DNA of 64,000 nucleotides, from the NCBI GenBank assembly GCA_013397455.1, contig VYZB01000192.1:650161-714160 (forward strand). The letters are read 5' to 3'. How positions within the stretch are numbered: the first letter of the stretch is position 1; each line of letters begins with the position of its first letter. This document shows, piece after piece, positions 36,601 through 47,243 of this stretch. A model generated the notes under the pieces. It saw nothing but the letters and a program-made list of their open reading frames with translations, was not told the DNA's origin and searched no databases. The position numbers and the translations under genes are program-made. The DNA comes from Crotophaga sulcirostris (Eukaryota; Chordata; Aves; Cuculiformes; Crotophagidae).

Positions 36601-37640
36601 TGCACTGTACGCCCCCATGGCTTCCCAGCCAGTACATACAATCACGACTAAGATTGCAAGATTAGATCTTCTTAAGGACAATGTTATTTTCTGCTTCTTT
36701 ACATTTCAATTGAGCAACTGTATATATAAAGAAAAGCTATTCCAGAAGCCTTACATCTACTCACCTGCAAAAGGTATGTCTTGCCAGGAAGCTTTTATTC
36801 TCTCAGAAAGGCACAAAACATTCTTTCTGATGCTCATACTCAGCCTCCCACAAATGTGGATACATTCATTTATGGCTATGGACTTCATTCACAGGGATAC
36901 AGATCTGTGCCAAATGATTCATATTTACTTGGACAACAGCCAAATATTGTCTGTTTAGGCTGATGAATTCGTGTCCCCCTTCCTCCCTCAAGGAAACCCA
37001 CTCATCCAGGTCAATTTATTGTGTGACTTTTTTTTATAGTTACTTAAAACGAATGAAGTATATGAGAGATTTGATACAAATAAGGTAGGCTCTATATAAC
37101 TGCAGCAGGCTGTGAATCAAGAAAACCAAACAGATTGGTGCTATCAACTGCTACTAAATAATCTTTCCTCTTTCTACACTGCAAGAAAAAAATCAAATTC
37201 TTCTTTGCAGCAACAGCCACGTTTTAGTTTATCTTTCTGCAAAACATATTCTTGGCCTGTCCGAAAACTAAACAATTGCCTGCATTCCTGGCAAAAGATA
37301 ATTCTTTGAACTAAAGGGCTTGTAGTTGACAAGAAGTATATTCCTACTAAGAAAACCAAAACAGACCATGTTCCACAGTTGTGGCTGTAAGAAGTCTGCC
37401 TTGGTTGGAAAAAATCAGCTGCTGCTTCCCTTCTGGTTAGAACTTCAAAGCCAACACCCAACTTCTCTCCAAGTGCTCTGATCCAAAAGTCTGTGGCAAC
37501 TTCTGCAGCTGTACTCAAACATTCCTCTTCATGCATGCATGGCAGGACAGTATTCCTAAGTCCCTTACACCCCCTGCATCATTACTTATCCAGTGGTATC
37601 CATGAGGAACATCTTCCCTTTCTCTTCTGATCAGCAGGTC
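36601..37640 (+). other. Weakly coding-like stretch right of the CR1
   Basis: Frame 1 at 36781-36963 gives a peptide ending YRSVPNDSYLLGQQPNIVCL. Frame 2 from about 36959 to 37630 has only about five stops in 220 codons, with fragments such as SKPTPNFSPSALIQKSVATS. It might be a continuation of the broken frame at 35.3-35.9 kb, split by the CR1, or chance openness of C-rich sequence. The A-rich stretch before the CR1 argues against one continuous copy. A 120-codon minus-strand frame (37536-37174) overlaps and has no recognisable motif. Confidence 0.18.
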
Positions 37641-40600
37641 TCTTATTACAATCATCTACTGTCAGACACTTGGACTACTATCTGGGTTCTTCAAATCCAC
37701 CCAACTGCCTAAAGAGACACACTGAGCAATGTAACTATATCGCTACACATTCCTGTGACACATTATGTTTAAGGGATGCTTTCCAGACTCAAAAATAAAG
37801 TCAGCAGAAGATACCTAAAGAAAGGAAAAATACTAAGAACTAAATAATACAACTCAACCTTATCATAATATCAGCATAGCAGCCAATCACTACTTTCAAG
37901 ATGACTACATTAGTCATTGTAACCTACAAAACAAGAGACACTTAGCCATATTCAGACTTATCAGTTTCATAACTAGTATCTTTCTTACCTGCAAGTCCTT
38001 ACTTACAAGCAAGCTAAAGTGCACTTCCAATGACAGGCACACAAGCACCAACCACAGAGCACTATTCCTTTAACTGAATTGACTCCATGTTACTAAGGCA
38101 GAAACCTAGCAAGTCATCAAGAAATTAACCACGTGGCAGATACTTGGCAACTGATTTTCACCCAGTTAATATTAACTCACCAGGCAAGTGCATGTGCAGG
38201 AAGCCCCGTTACTGATGCTAAGCTTACAGGCCCTCAGAAAATACTGGCTCCATTGGAGAAACAGCAATGATCTTGGCAAAGGCTACTACCATCCCTTCTG
38301 AAGAAGCTGTTGCTGTACGGCTTTTGTTTAAAAAAAAAAGCCTTCAGTACTTGACACTGACAAGTTATTTTACCACCTTCCTTTCTTCCATTATAAGACA
38401 GACTGGGGTGAGAACACAAATTGCCTTAAATGCTTAGATCTACTTCCTGTCTGCAAGAGATAAAAGTACAGAATGAACTGCTTTGCTTTATTTCCCTTTC
38501 TGAACAACAGACAAGTCATCTGTGGCAAGAGCACCTAATGAAAAGACTCTTTGATAGCACTGATCATACAAGAAATGTCCACTCCTTTTAGAGGCACATC
38601 AGTATGACTTCTGGGCATCCACATTTTTGACAGTTCTCAAAGGGTGATACAAAAATGCTTTCATTAAGGTCTCCAACAGATTTCTGCTGAAATCATCTCA
38701 TGCCTCCTACTGCACAGACAGAACATCACACAGCAGCACTGTTAAGAGTATATATCGACTACGCCCTGTCTCATGGACTGCCCCTACACACCTGACCCTC
38801 TCTCTCTGGCATAGTAAGCTGGTACCCATGGGGGCAGGAGGGATTCTGAAGATTTGGTGAAAGCAGTTCTTCCACTTGCAGTGGCTATCCAAATCTAGTT
38901 TGCAAAACTTCAGGTAAAGTTTCACTTCAGGCTTCTGTTTGAAGAGATACAGTAGCACTGACCAGGAACACCTCCTCTGAGCATAACCCTGATGTTGCCA
39001 TTTCTCACAGAGGTGTAACTTGCTACCACACCAGGTCTTCCCCACCTTAAGACCAGACTGCTGCAAGGCACCCGATACATGGCTACACTTTAAATAAACT
39101 CAAAAACATAAAGTGGCATAGACCATCATGCCTCTAAACTTAAGCCCTCCCCAACGACAGTGTGCAGCACTTTGGCAACAACCTCCTAAAGACACCTAAA
39201 GACAGGGAGATTGAGCCTTTAAGTCCCAGGGAATATCTTTTCCTGCCACATTGTAAAAGCTGTAATTAGCGTTTATTTTCAATATAGATAACAAAAGAAG
39301 CATCTATTTGTGCAACTTACTGAAGGAAATGATGACAAGATAACATTTTGGATTGATATATATCTTGAGTCAAAGAAAAATGAGGAGAACTGTTTCGCAA
39401 GGTATCTAAACTTTCAATAAGCTCCTTTTCATAGCTGCTTGACTTTAAAAGACTTGTTTGTCTTTCAAGGCTGCTCTGGGCTGATGCTCATTAAATTCAG
39501 AAAGCAGCCAAGTTACTCCACCAGCCACAGAGCTTCTGCAGGAGACAGCCACTTTAGCACTTCCCACACTAGCTATGGGTGACTAAAAGTCCTCAGAGTA
39601 AAGTTAAACTTTTTTTAACAGAAACAAAAAGGAGAGAACTCCAGAAAAGTGTTCGTGTCTGAAGTCTATAGAAATTTCTGGAAACTCAAAGGCAACAGAC
39701 CTCCCAATTCAAAATAGAACTCATCAAGCCATCAAAACAAAAAGACCTGAACAGCTTGAAGCAAGAGGTTGAAAAACACCAATAACCTGGTTGCAAGTGT
39801 TCTCCAATCACCTTGCCTGTTACTAGCTAATGTGTTCAAATAACTAAGGGATTTTGCATTGATTGATTTCAGAAAATGCTAGAGCTGGTCACAACACAAA
39901 GCTTTAACTGTAGGGGTTTTTGCAGACATAGGTCCCACATAGGCCTTCAGGGCAGTCTTCACTGATCCATCCAGTTCAAGAAAGAACACAGGATAACAGA
40001 TCAGCAATAGCCAGCAGCCCACAGATTTGTATTGTTATGAAGGTCTGTGGTAAGTCAACTTGACTCGAATACTGGAAAATCCTTTATTTTCTATCTAAAA
40101 CAGCACTTACAGACATAATATATCAAAATTAAAGAACTCTAAGGGCAGTAGAGGGAAACCCTTCAACCTGCAGGGTAGTCTTCAGCAATGTATACCAGCG
40201 AACTACGTCGCTTCTTACATCCCAAGAAAAAAAGATCAAAGTACATAAACCAGCACTGCTTTGTGACACCTACAAGGCCCTATCAAGTGAAAGGATGAAG
40301 CAATACAGCAATTTCCAGAGCAGTGATGCACATAATGAAGGAACATATTCCAGAAGCCATACGGGGTTCCACAGCTGTGTAAATAAGTGAACAAGATGGT
40401 TAAAACATTGCTAATAAACACAAAAGGTGAATCAAGCCATAATTCAAGAGGGGATCACCTCTGGGAAGCAGTGTAGGGAAGAGGAAATGTGCCTAACAGT
40501 GACGGAACGAGAAGAAAAGGTTCAGGATAAACCCCAACACGTCTTACAAGAATAAGACGTGGGGGACACAGCAGAAAAATCAATTGGATTGTCATTTGAC

Positions 40601-43600
40601 AGTTTCCATTGGCAGGCCTCACTATTTTATTAGTTATTTTTCTGCTCAACTATGCCTAACAATATGAATAATGTGAAAACAATACAGCAGTGTTAGAATT
40701 AAGTACAGCAGATGGCCGTTTTCTTCCTTCCAGACTTTGGGGCACTACAGCATGAGACATGTTTTGCTGTAGTGCACGTGGTCATTAGCTGACCCCATTA
40801 GTATAATTTTTTTCCAGAGAGCCGTTCACCCAGTGGCAGTCAGAAAGCTGGACAGGGCTAGGATCAGTGACAGCCAGACATACAATGCTCAGCAGGCTTC
40901 TGGAAGGGAGTGATCTTCCTCTCTCCAGCAAGGAGAGCAGGATGGGCGGCTTCCAGTTTCAGAAACCAATTAGGCAGAAACTGCTATCAAAGCAATAGAG
41001 AGGGCCCTACCCTACCTGGGTTGAGAAACAGAAAGTGGCGTTATCTCAATCTTTTTGCCAGGCCCAACGGCCCTGCTCATTTTATCACTGAAGTGGCCCA
41101 GGGTGCTCTTTTCTGAGGCTTTTTGTACACACCTACTTGGACATCACATAATATTAAGTTAAACTGTCACCTAGATGCCACCTGTTACCTAGAAAAAGTC
41201 ACTTCTATGTCCTGACTTATGGAGTGGCTACTAACAGAGCAACAAACTCCCACACTTTATGCCTTCATGAATTACTTCTTAAAGAGCTGTTACACTAACG
41301 AAAGATGCATCAAGCTGACATGCCAGCAGCAGTACCATGCATGAGCGACACGCTGCAGTATAGGGTTACCAAGCTATTGTGCTTTTGGGAGAGTGTACAA
41401 GACAAAAAAAAAACCCAGAAAACAAACAGTGAATCTACATAGAAAAGAAAAAAACTTCAACAAAAACCAAGTCTGGCACCACTATAACATTCTTCCAGAG
41501 AGTCCAAAATGAATTATTACAAGATTGTCCTTTAGATTTTGCAACCAAGAGTATGTGTACAACCTTAGAATTAGCTAAAGGAAATAAATTCACTTTCTTC
41601 ATGGCCCCAACAAATTAAAAAATTCTGCATAACTGATTACAGAGCCACGACACTCGCACACAGAGCAAAAAACTCTTCATGGTAAGCCTTAGCCATGATA
41701 TTATTTACTGCAAATCAACAAGATATTTAGCTACACTTACAGTAAGTACTGTTGTCTACAAGGACTCTGTTACCCAAAACACTTATTTTCCAGAAGCTCG
41801 GGGAAGGGGGAAAAAAATAATCAATTCCACATTCATTAGACGAAAATACTAAAACTGCAAACTTTGAGACTTCTATTTTTATACAGATATTTTGGGTCAT
41901 GTGTTGCATGACTACCCTTTATATTTCAGGGTTATTTTTGTCCCATTTGGGAAACAGTGTACATCTGGAAGCAATGCAAGAACAATCAGGTGAAGAACAA
42001 AAGAAAGCTTCAAGCTCATACTTCTCTTTTACTATAACCAGCAGGTTGATAGTACCAGCAAGTAGAAAACTGGAAGCTCAGCTCTCCTTCCTATTGAGGG
42101 ACAGGCTCAACACAAGGAGCGCACACACTTCGTTGTTGTGCAGGGAAAGCCTACAAATCCAGCAATACAGACAAGCACATGGAATAACCTATGCAAGTAT
42201 TACTTGTATGTAGAAATCCATATGGTAGGTTGGAAAGAATGGTGGAGTGATTTCAAGACCACCAAAATATAAGGGGTGGGGGGAAGAAGTCAGATTTCAG
42301 AAGGTACTCTTGATGCTGGTGCGGCTCGAAAGAGATATAAAAAGGCCACAGGGTGTTAGAACCCTTGTGATGTCTATTATAGAGCAATGAGAGCAACACA
42401 CATGAGAAGCCATCTTTCCCCAAGAGCCAGAGGAAAAGCAGCTGTTGATAATCTCCTATCCTTTCATTCAAGGCTCAGGCTTTCTTAACAACTTCTGAGA
42501 ACAAAGTCCCATAAATTAAGTCTAATAAATTACACAGAGAAGAGATGAGAAAAAAAAAAATCCTTGCATGTTCTTTCTCCCCACTATAGCTTGGAGAGAA
42601 GAGCAATCACCATACGGTTTTAGTACTGCTCCTCCCAGGCAACACAAGGATCAGTGAGCCCTCCTCCGCTACTTTATCAACTCTTTCCTCATTCGTCCTT
42701 CCCAAATAACTGTTGCAGTGCTCAGCCAGGAGCCGTAATAGCTGCAGAGACACCAGAGCAAGAGTGACTTCATCATTTAATTTCGCTGCTACTCTGGTTT
42801 TACAAATAAAAGCAAGGAGGTTGACATCAAATGAGTACCTTTTGTTCCCTGATGACTTGGAGGAGACCTGAACCAAGACAGAGGCACTAAAGATGTCAGA
42901 GACATTCAGAAGATACCGATCCATCAGTTTTCACCTGCCACGCAAGGACTCTCTTGTCCAAGCTTTCTTTCAAGAGAGCTCAGAATGTAGCTAAGTTAAT
43001 AAATAGCAAAATGAAAGAGCCCAGCAAACTACCTTCACCACACAAGTGATTGGTTTTTTTTCCACCAGGCACTCAACACTGGTAACAGATAACTTGCTAC
43101 ATCATGCTATAAGATGCTAGCAAAACTCATGAAAGCCAGAAAAATATAACACTTTTTGACACCTAGGCATTTGTCTCCCTTACAAAGCAAAAAAAAAAGT
43201 CAACTTCCTTGACTGTTTTACATGGATGGATTAATCAAAAATATAAGCTGGATTTCCCACAGAGTCCTTGTATGTGGCTCTCTTGCTTTGTTCCGACATT
43301 TTTTTCCAGACAGCAGAAGGACCAGGAGCACATGACTAGAGCGACTGTGGGGGTTATCACAAGTGCGTGTGCTTTATGCTACGGTCTTTTGTTTCTCCCT
43401 CAGTGTTATACTCTTGGGATTGAATTGTATTTGCAAACTTGTTAGTCTGCATCAGTTAGCACCCTCTTCGCAGGCAAGCATCTGTCTAGTCTTTGACCTC
43501 AAATAAACGGGAAAGGAGCATCAATGACCTTTCAAGAATCAAGCTGCAGAGCCTGAATAAGACAAATTTAGCTGCCGAGCATGACAGGTCTAGGTCTTGC

Positions 43601-44804
43601 TTGGTTTAGACAGCCACCTGCAGAAATACTAATCAACAAGACCTGCCTCCTATTCCACACGCACATAAACCAAATCAATAAATTAAAATGGAGTCACTCA
43701 CAGTTCTTATCCCTAAGAATCAAGAATGCTTAATAAATGCTAAATCTGATCAAACACAGGCTTTTATGCTGCTTATATGGGTTAACTGCACCCATGTTTT
43801 TTGGAGTGCTGCAGGCACACTGATCATGCAGATAAGAAGGGAGACTAAAGACCCCACACCTAATGCTCTCTTCAAGGCTTCAACCGCAGTGGAAGACATT
43901 TCGGTGCAGAAAAAATGTCAGAAAAATTTCTGAGGTGACAAAAAGCTCACAACCTTACAGCATTTTCGCATGAAATGCATAAAACGATGCGATATATATG
44001 CATGCATGCACACACAGAGCCATGTCAGGTGTGGCTACACGCAAGTATCAAATAGATCAATTGAACGGTAATGCATATCAAGCATTCCTCATCTCATAAA
44101 GACGCCACCCTGCACTTCTAAAAGAAAAAGGAAAATACGTCTAAAAACTACGCTATTAACATGAACCTGGAAGAACTATTTAGTTGTTAACATGAACACA
44201 TTCAAATAAAGAGTTAAGAGATTTCCTATTATGAGCATAGAGCCAATCTGCAGCAATTCAGACCTGGGCCTTTTTCCATTCTCACTGTACATTTGTTCAG
44301 ATTTAATACATATTTTTAATTCACATAAACCCACTAATCCCACAAGCTAGAATCCGAAGGATGGGCATATATTAAACACGATTTCCAACATGCCTGTGCA
44401 GAACAAATCACAGGCCTCATTCTTAAAAATATTTCTCTGATCAGAAAACTGGAAAAGGCACAGCAAGCTCAAAATAACCACTCCATAGGCTCACAGGTCA
44501 AAATAACCATTTTCTTATCCCTCCTATCAAGCATTTTACCAGAGCCTGGAGGATATTAAGAGAGACACCTTTTGTAAGTCCCCTCCCCCCCCTTTTTTTT
44601 TTTAAATGGGCTGGACTAAAAGGTGCTCACACCCGACCTAGGGGTGCATGGAAAAAAAAAAATCTTCCAAGCTCGCTCTCTTTCAGAGCCAGGAGCGCGC
44701 TTAAAGAAACACATAATGAATGTGAATGTCATAGCCCTACCTGCATTTCCTCCTTTTGAGGGGGGAAATAAAAAGGAAATACAAGCTAAATAAAAACGAA
44801 ATGT
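37641..44804. other. AT-rich non-coding DNA, probably intronic
   Basis: No exon, RNA gene or transposon that I can defend. A less AT-rich patch at about 40640-41115 and a 105-codon minus-strand frame at 42924-42607 were examined and not recognised. A C8 run followed by T11 lies at 44585-44603. Confidence 0.5.
44585..44603 (+). repeat. C8-T11 pyrimidine run
   Basis: Eight C at 44585-44592 directly followed by eleven T at 44593-44603. It is a pure pyrimidine tract about 1.2 kb left of the CpG island. Confidence 0.9.
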
Positions 44805-44924
44805 AGGTTGGGGTCTTGAGCAGCCTAGTCTGGTGGGAGGTGTCCCTGCCCATGGCAGGGAGGTTGGGACTGATCTTTTAAGGCCCCTTCCAACCCAAAC
44901 CATTCTATGAGTCTATGATTCTAA
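44805..44924 (+). mobile_element. CR1 LINE, extreme 3' end
   Basis: About 120 bp of CR1 3' terminus: TTGGGGTCTTGAGCAGCCT, GGTGTCCCTGCCCATGGCAG, CCCCTTCCAACCCAAACC and terminal octamers ATTCTATGAGTCTATGATTC at 44902-44921. The first 44811-44840 bases are the complement of the block seen at 36.2 and 52.9 kb. It is the repeat closest to the promoter island on its left side. Confidence 0.93.
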
Positions 44925-45000
44925 ATAAAAAAAGAAATACAGGCTAAGGAGTGCCCAGCCCGTTTCACAAAGGGGAGAACCCACAAAAAAAAATATGGGC

Positions 45001-45755
45001 NNNNNNNNNNNNNNNNNNNNNNNNNNNNNNNNNNNNNNNNNNNNNNNNNNNNNNNNNNNNNNNNNNNNNNNNNNNNNNNNNNNNNNNNNNNNNNNNNNNN
45101 NNNNNNNNNNNNNNNNNNNNNNNNNNNNNNNNNNNNNNNNNNNNNNNNNNNNNNNNNNNNNNNNNNNNNNNNNNNNNNNNNNNNNNNNNNNNNNNNNNNN
45201 NNNNNNNNNNNNNNNNNNNNNNNNNNNNNNNNNNNNNNNNNNNNNNNNNNNNNNNNNNNNNNNNNNNNNNNNNNNNNNNNNNNNNNNNNNNNNNNNNNNN
45301 NNNNNNNNNNNNNNNNNNNNNNNNNNNNNNNNNNNNNNNNNNNNNNNNNNNNNNNNNNNNNNNNNNNNNNNNNNNNNNNNNNNNNNNNNNNNNNNNNNNN
45401 NNNNNNNNNNNNNNNNNNNNNNNNNNNNNNNNNNNNNNNNNNNNNNNNNNNNNNNNNNNNNNNNNNNNNNNNNNNNNNNNNNNNNNNNNNNNNNNNNNNN
45501 NNNNNNNNNNNNNNNNNNNNNNNNNNNNNNNNNNNNNNNNNNNNNNNNNNNNNNNNNNNNNNNNNNNNNNNNNNNNNNNNNNNNNNNNNNNNNNNNNNNN
45601 NNNNNNNNNNNNNNNNNNNNNNNNNNNNNNNNNNNNNNNNNNNNNNNNNNNNNNNNNNNNNNNNNNNNNNNNNNNNNNNNNNNNNNNNNNNNNNNNNNNN
45701 NNNNNNNNNNNNNNNNNNNNNNNNNNNNNNNNNNNNNNNNNNNNNNNNNNNNNNN
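45001..45755. other. Assembly gap (755 N)
   Basis: Unsequenced. The left edge is AT-rich CR1 flank and the right edge is the start of the CpG island with a CTGCTGCTGCTTCTCCTGCG motif (CAG-type on the minus strand). The gap therefore probably removes GC-rich exon 1 sequence of a leftward gene. Long frames drawn across it, made mostly of X, are artefacts. Confidence 0.98.
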
Positions 45756-45782
45756 CTGCTGCTGCTTCTCCTGCGCTGCCTC

Positions 45783-45897
45783 TCACACCACCATCGCTCC
45801 CGCCGCGGCCGAGAGCCTCTCCCTTCCCCGCTCCCGGCCGCCACCGAGGGGGGAATCGCGCGCCCCGCTCGCTGCCCCCACCCGGCGCCAGTCACAT
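45783..45897 (-). other. Two minimal upstream ORFs in the presumed leftward 5' leader
   Basis: Reading the minus strand, ATG at 45897-45895 is followed at once by TGA (a start-stop element) in weak context (CCC before ATG). Further on, ATG at 45794-45792 has G at -3 and G at +4, a strong Kozak context, and encodes only M-V-V before TGA at 45785-45783. If the leftward transcript exists, both would be bound by initiating ribosomes and would dampen translation of a main frame lying in the gap. This depends on the inferred transcription direction. Confidence 0.35.
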
Positions 45898-45939
45898 GGG
45901 GCGGCGGCTCAACGCCCGGCTCCTCCGATACCGCTGCGT

Positions 45940-46022
45940 GTCCCTCTTTTCTTCCCCCCCTTTCTTTTTTTTTTTAAATCCTCTTTTTTTTTTTTTTTTC
46001 TTCCTTCTCTTTCTTCCCTCTC
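45940..46022 (+). repeat. Polypyrimidine tract in the CpG island
   Basis: About 80 nt of almost only C and T (broken by AAA at 45976-45978), including T and C runs of 7-16. On the minus strand it is a purine tract, a common feature of vertebrate 5' leaders. Homopurine-homopyrimidine DNA at promoters can form triplex (H-DNA). Confidence 0.9.
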
Positions 46023-46244
46023 GCCGCTCAGGGAGGCGGCAGGCAAAGGGACTATTTTTTTTCTCCCCCCTCCGGCGGAGGGATCGCGGGCTCCGCCGAG
46101 AAGAGGGCGACGCGAACGCGCTCGCAAGGGGATCCGGCAGGCGGCGGCGGGATCCGCGGCGGGAGGAGTAGGGGGTGAAGCGGCCCGGGCGGCCTCGCTC
46201 GCTTCGTTCAAGGCTTCTTCTCCTTCTCGGCTCAGTGCGGCGCT

Positions 46245-46354
46245 TTAGGCGGCGGCTCCGGCGCGGCTCCTCATTGCGCCCGCGCGGGCAGCTGGCGGCG
46301 GCTCAGGCTGGGGACGCTGCTGCACTGCGGGCGGCGGCCGGCGGCGCAGGCCAT
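46245..46354 (-). other. Pair of short upstream ORFs overlapping as ATGA
   Basis: On the minus strand an ATG at 46354-46352 in optimal context (GCC before, G after) opens a 27-codon frame (MACAAGRRPQCSSVPSLSRR and on) ending in TGA at 46273-46271. A second ATG at 46274-46272 overlaps that stop as ATGA and encodes nine residues (MRSRAGAAA) to TAA at 46247-46245. Such overlap is typical of termination-reinitiation coupling. A further 16-residue frame starts upstream at 46423. Whether these lie in a transcript depends on the start site, which cannot be seen. Confidence 0.35.
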
Positions 46355-46985
46355 GGCGGCGGCGGCTCCTCCTCAGAGCGCTGGAGGTCCTGGCTGCTGC
46401 TTCCCCGGGCGCCCAAGGCACATGGAGGTTCGCCCGCCCGGCTGGAGCCTCCCTCGCGGCGCCAGCTGCGCCCCCGCCGGGCCCCCCTCCCCGCTGCTGC
46501 CGCTTGGTGCCTTTGTCCCCGCTGCTGCCTGTGCTGCGTGCGTGCGCCAAAGCCGCGCAGCCGCCCGTGCGCGCCGCCGCCCTGCGCTGCGCAGCGGCCC
46601 CGAGCGCGCTCTGAATGCCCAGCCGGAGCTCCCAACGCACTCGCCGAGCCCCCCCGCCCCGGCCCGAAGCCTTACGGAAACGCCCGAGGCCTTACGGAAA
46701 GGCCCGAGCCTCCGCGGGGCCAATCCCGAGAGCGTTACGGAAATGCCCGAGTCTTTACGGAAACGCCCGAGCCTCCGCGGGGCCAATCCCGAGAGCGTTA
46801 CGGAAACGCCCGAGCCTCTGCTGGGGCCAATACCGAGGTCTTTACGGAAACTCCCGAGCCTCCTCGGGTCCAATCACGAGGTCGCTAAGGAAACGCCCGT
46901 GGCGAGTCGTAACCACTCACGGGCGCAGTCGAGTCTTCCCGAGGGCCGGAGGAGAGCCAATCGCAGAGCGCCGCCACCGCCCTAG
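46353..46985 (+). CDS. Open frame of 210 codons in the CpG island, probably not a gene
   Basis: An ATG at 46353 in strong Kozak context (GCC before, G after) opens a frame to a TAG at 46983-46985. The product is Ala/Pro/Arg-rich. Its second half is a translation of the 43-bp tandem array, giving recurring ESVTE/LRKRPSLRGANP units. It resembles no family I know. GC-rich DNA has few stops, and two other frames over the same array are open as well, so chance is the simplest reading. It is listed because it has a proper start and could be the first exon of a rightward transcript. Confidence 0.15.
   Translation: MAAAAPPQSAGGPGCCFPGRPRHMEVRPPGWSLPRGASCAPAGPPSPLLPLGAFVPAAACAACVRQSRAAARARRRPALRSGPERALNAQPELPTHSPSPPAPARSLTETPEALRKGPSLRGANPESVTEMPESLRKRPSLRGANPESVTETPEPLLGPIPRSLRKLPSLLGSNHEVAKETPVASRNHSRAQSSLPEGRRRANRRAPPPP
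46672..46893 (+). repeat. 43/44-bp promoter minisatellite with TTACGGAAA and CCAAT motifs
   Basis: TTACGGAAA starts at 46672, 46692, 46735, 46755, 46798 and 46842, and as CTAAGGAAA at 46885. Spacings are 20, 43, 20, 43, 44 and 43. Each 43/44-bp unit runs TTACGGAAA, CGCCCGAG, CCTCCGCGGGG, CCAATCCCGAG; the 20-bp steps are duplicated 5' halves. CCAAT boxes fall at 46720, 46783, 46827 and 46870. TTACGGAA fits the C/EBP-type TTNNGNAA pattern and CCAAT is the NF-Y site, so each unit can be read as a two-site module. The array sits in the core of a CpG island. Confidence 0.92.
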
Positions 46986-47194
46986 CAGCGCGATCGGGGA
47001 GCCAATAGGAAGGAGTCCTCTCTTCCGGCTATTGCCGGGCCGACCCGAAGAGAGCCGAAGCGCGCCAGCCAATCGGAGGGCGCGCTCGCTTCAGTCACGC
47101 AGCCCTGGGGCGACTCCGAGCCGGAGAACGGGTGCGGGCTGCGATTGGCTGGCGGCAATGAGGCAGCCCGAAGGACACGAGGCCGTCGACCAAT
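46720..47194. promoter_or_regulatory. Series of nine CCAAT boxes (NF-Y sites)
   Basis: CCAAT occurs on the + strand at 46720, 46783, 46827, 46870, 46957, 47002, 47069 and 47190, and in reverse (ATTGG) at 47144. Core contexts such as GCCAATC, AGCCAATC and GATTGGCT fit good NF-Y sites. Several spacings are near 43-46 bp or twice that (44, 43, 87, 45, 46), so the boxes right of the clear array look like worn units of the same repeat. NF-Y binds CCAAT through a histone-fold trimer; multiple sites are typical of cell-cycle and housekeeping promoters. Confidence 0.8.
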
Positions 47195-47243
47195 CTCCGA
47201 GCGCTCCCGCTGGGGCAGGGCCGCTCGCCTTTATGACCTCGCT

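Noticed and set aside
37174..37536. 120-codon minus-strand frame as an exon of the leftward gene
   Set aside because: No recognisable motif and no convincing splice sites at its ends.
42607..42924. 105-codon minus-strand frame as an exon
   Set aside because: The translation looked partly protein-like, but no family was recognised and no flanking splice consensus was convincing.
44921..46248. Several 270-420 codon open frames spanning the N run
   Set aside because: They consist mostly of undetermined residues across the assembly gap. Only short real sequence at each edge contributes, so they are artefacts.
46672..46893. CRISPR-like array
   Set aside because: The units are tandem and nearly identical throughout, with no unique spacers, in a vertebrate CpG island.
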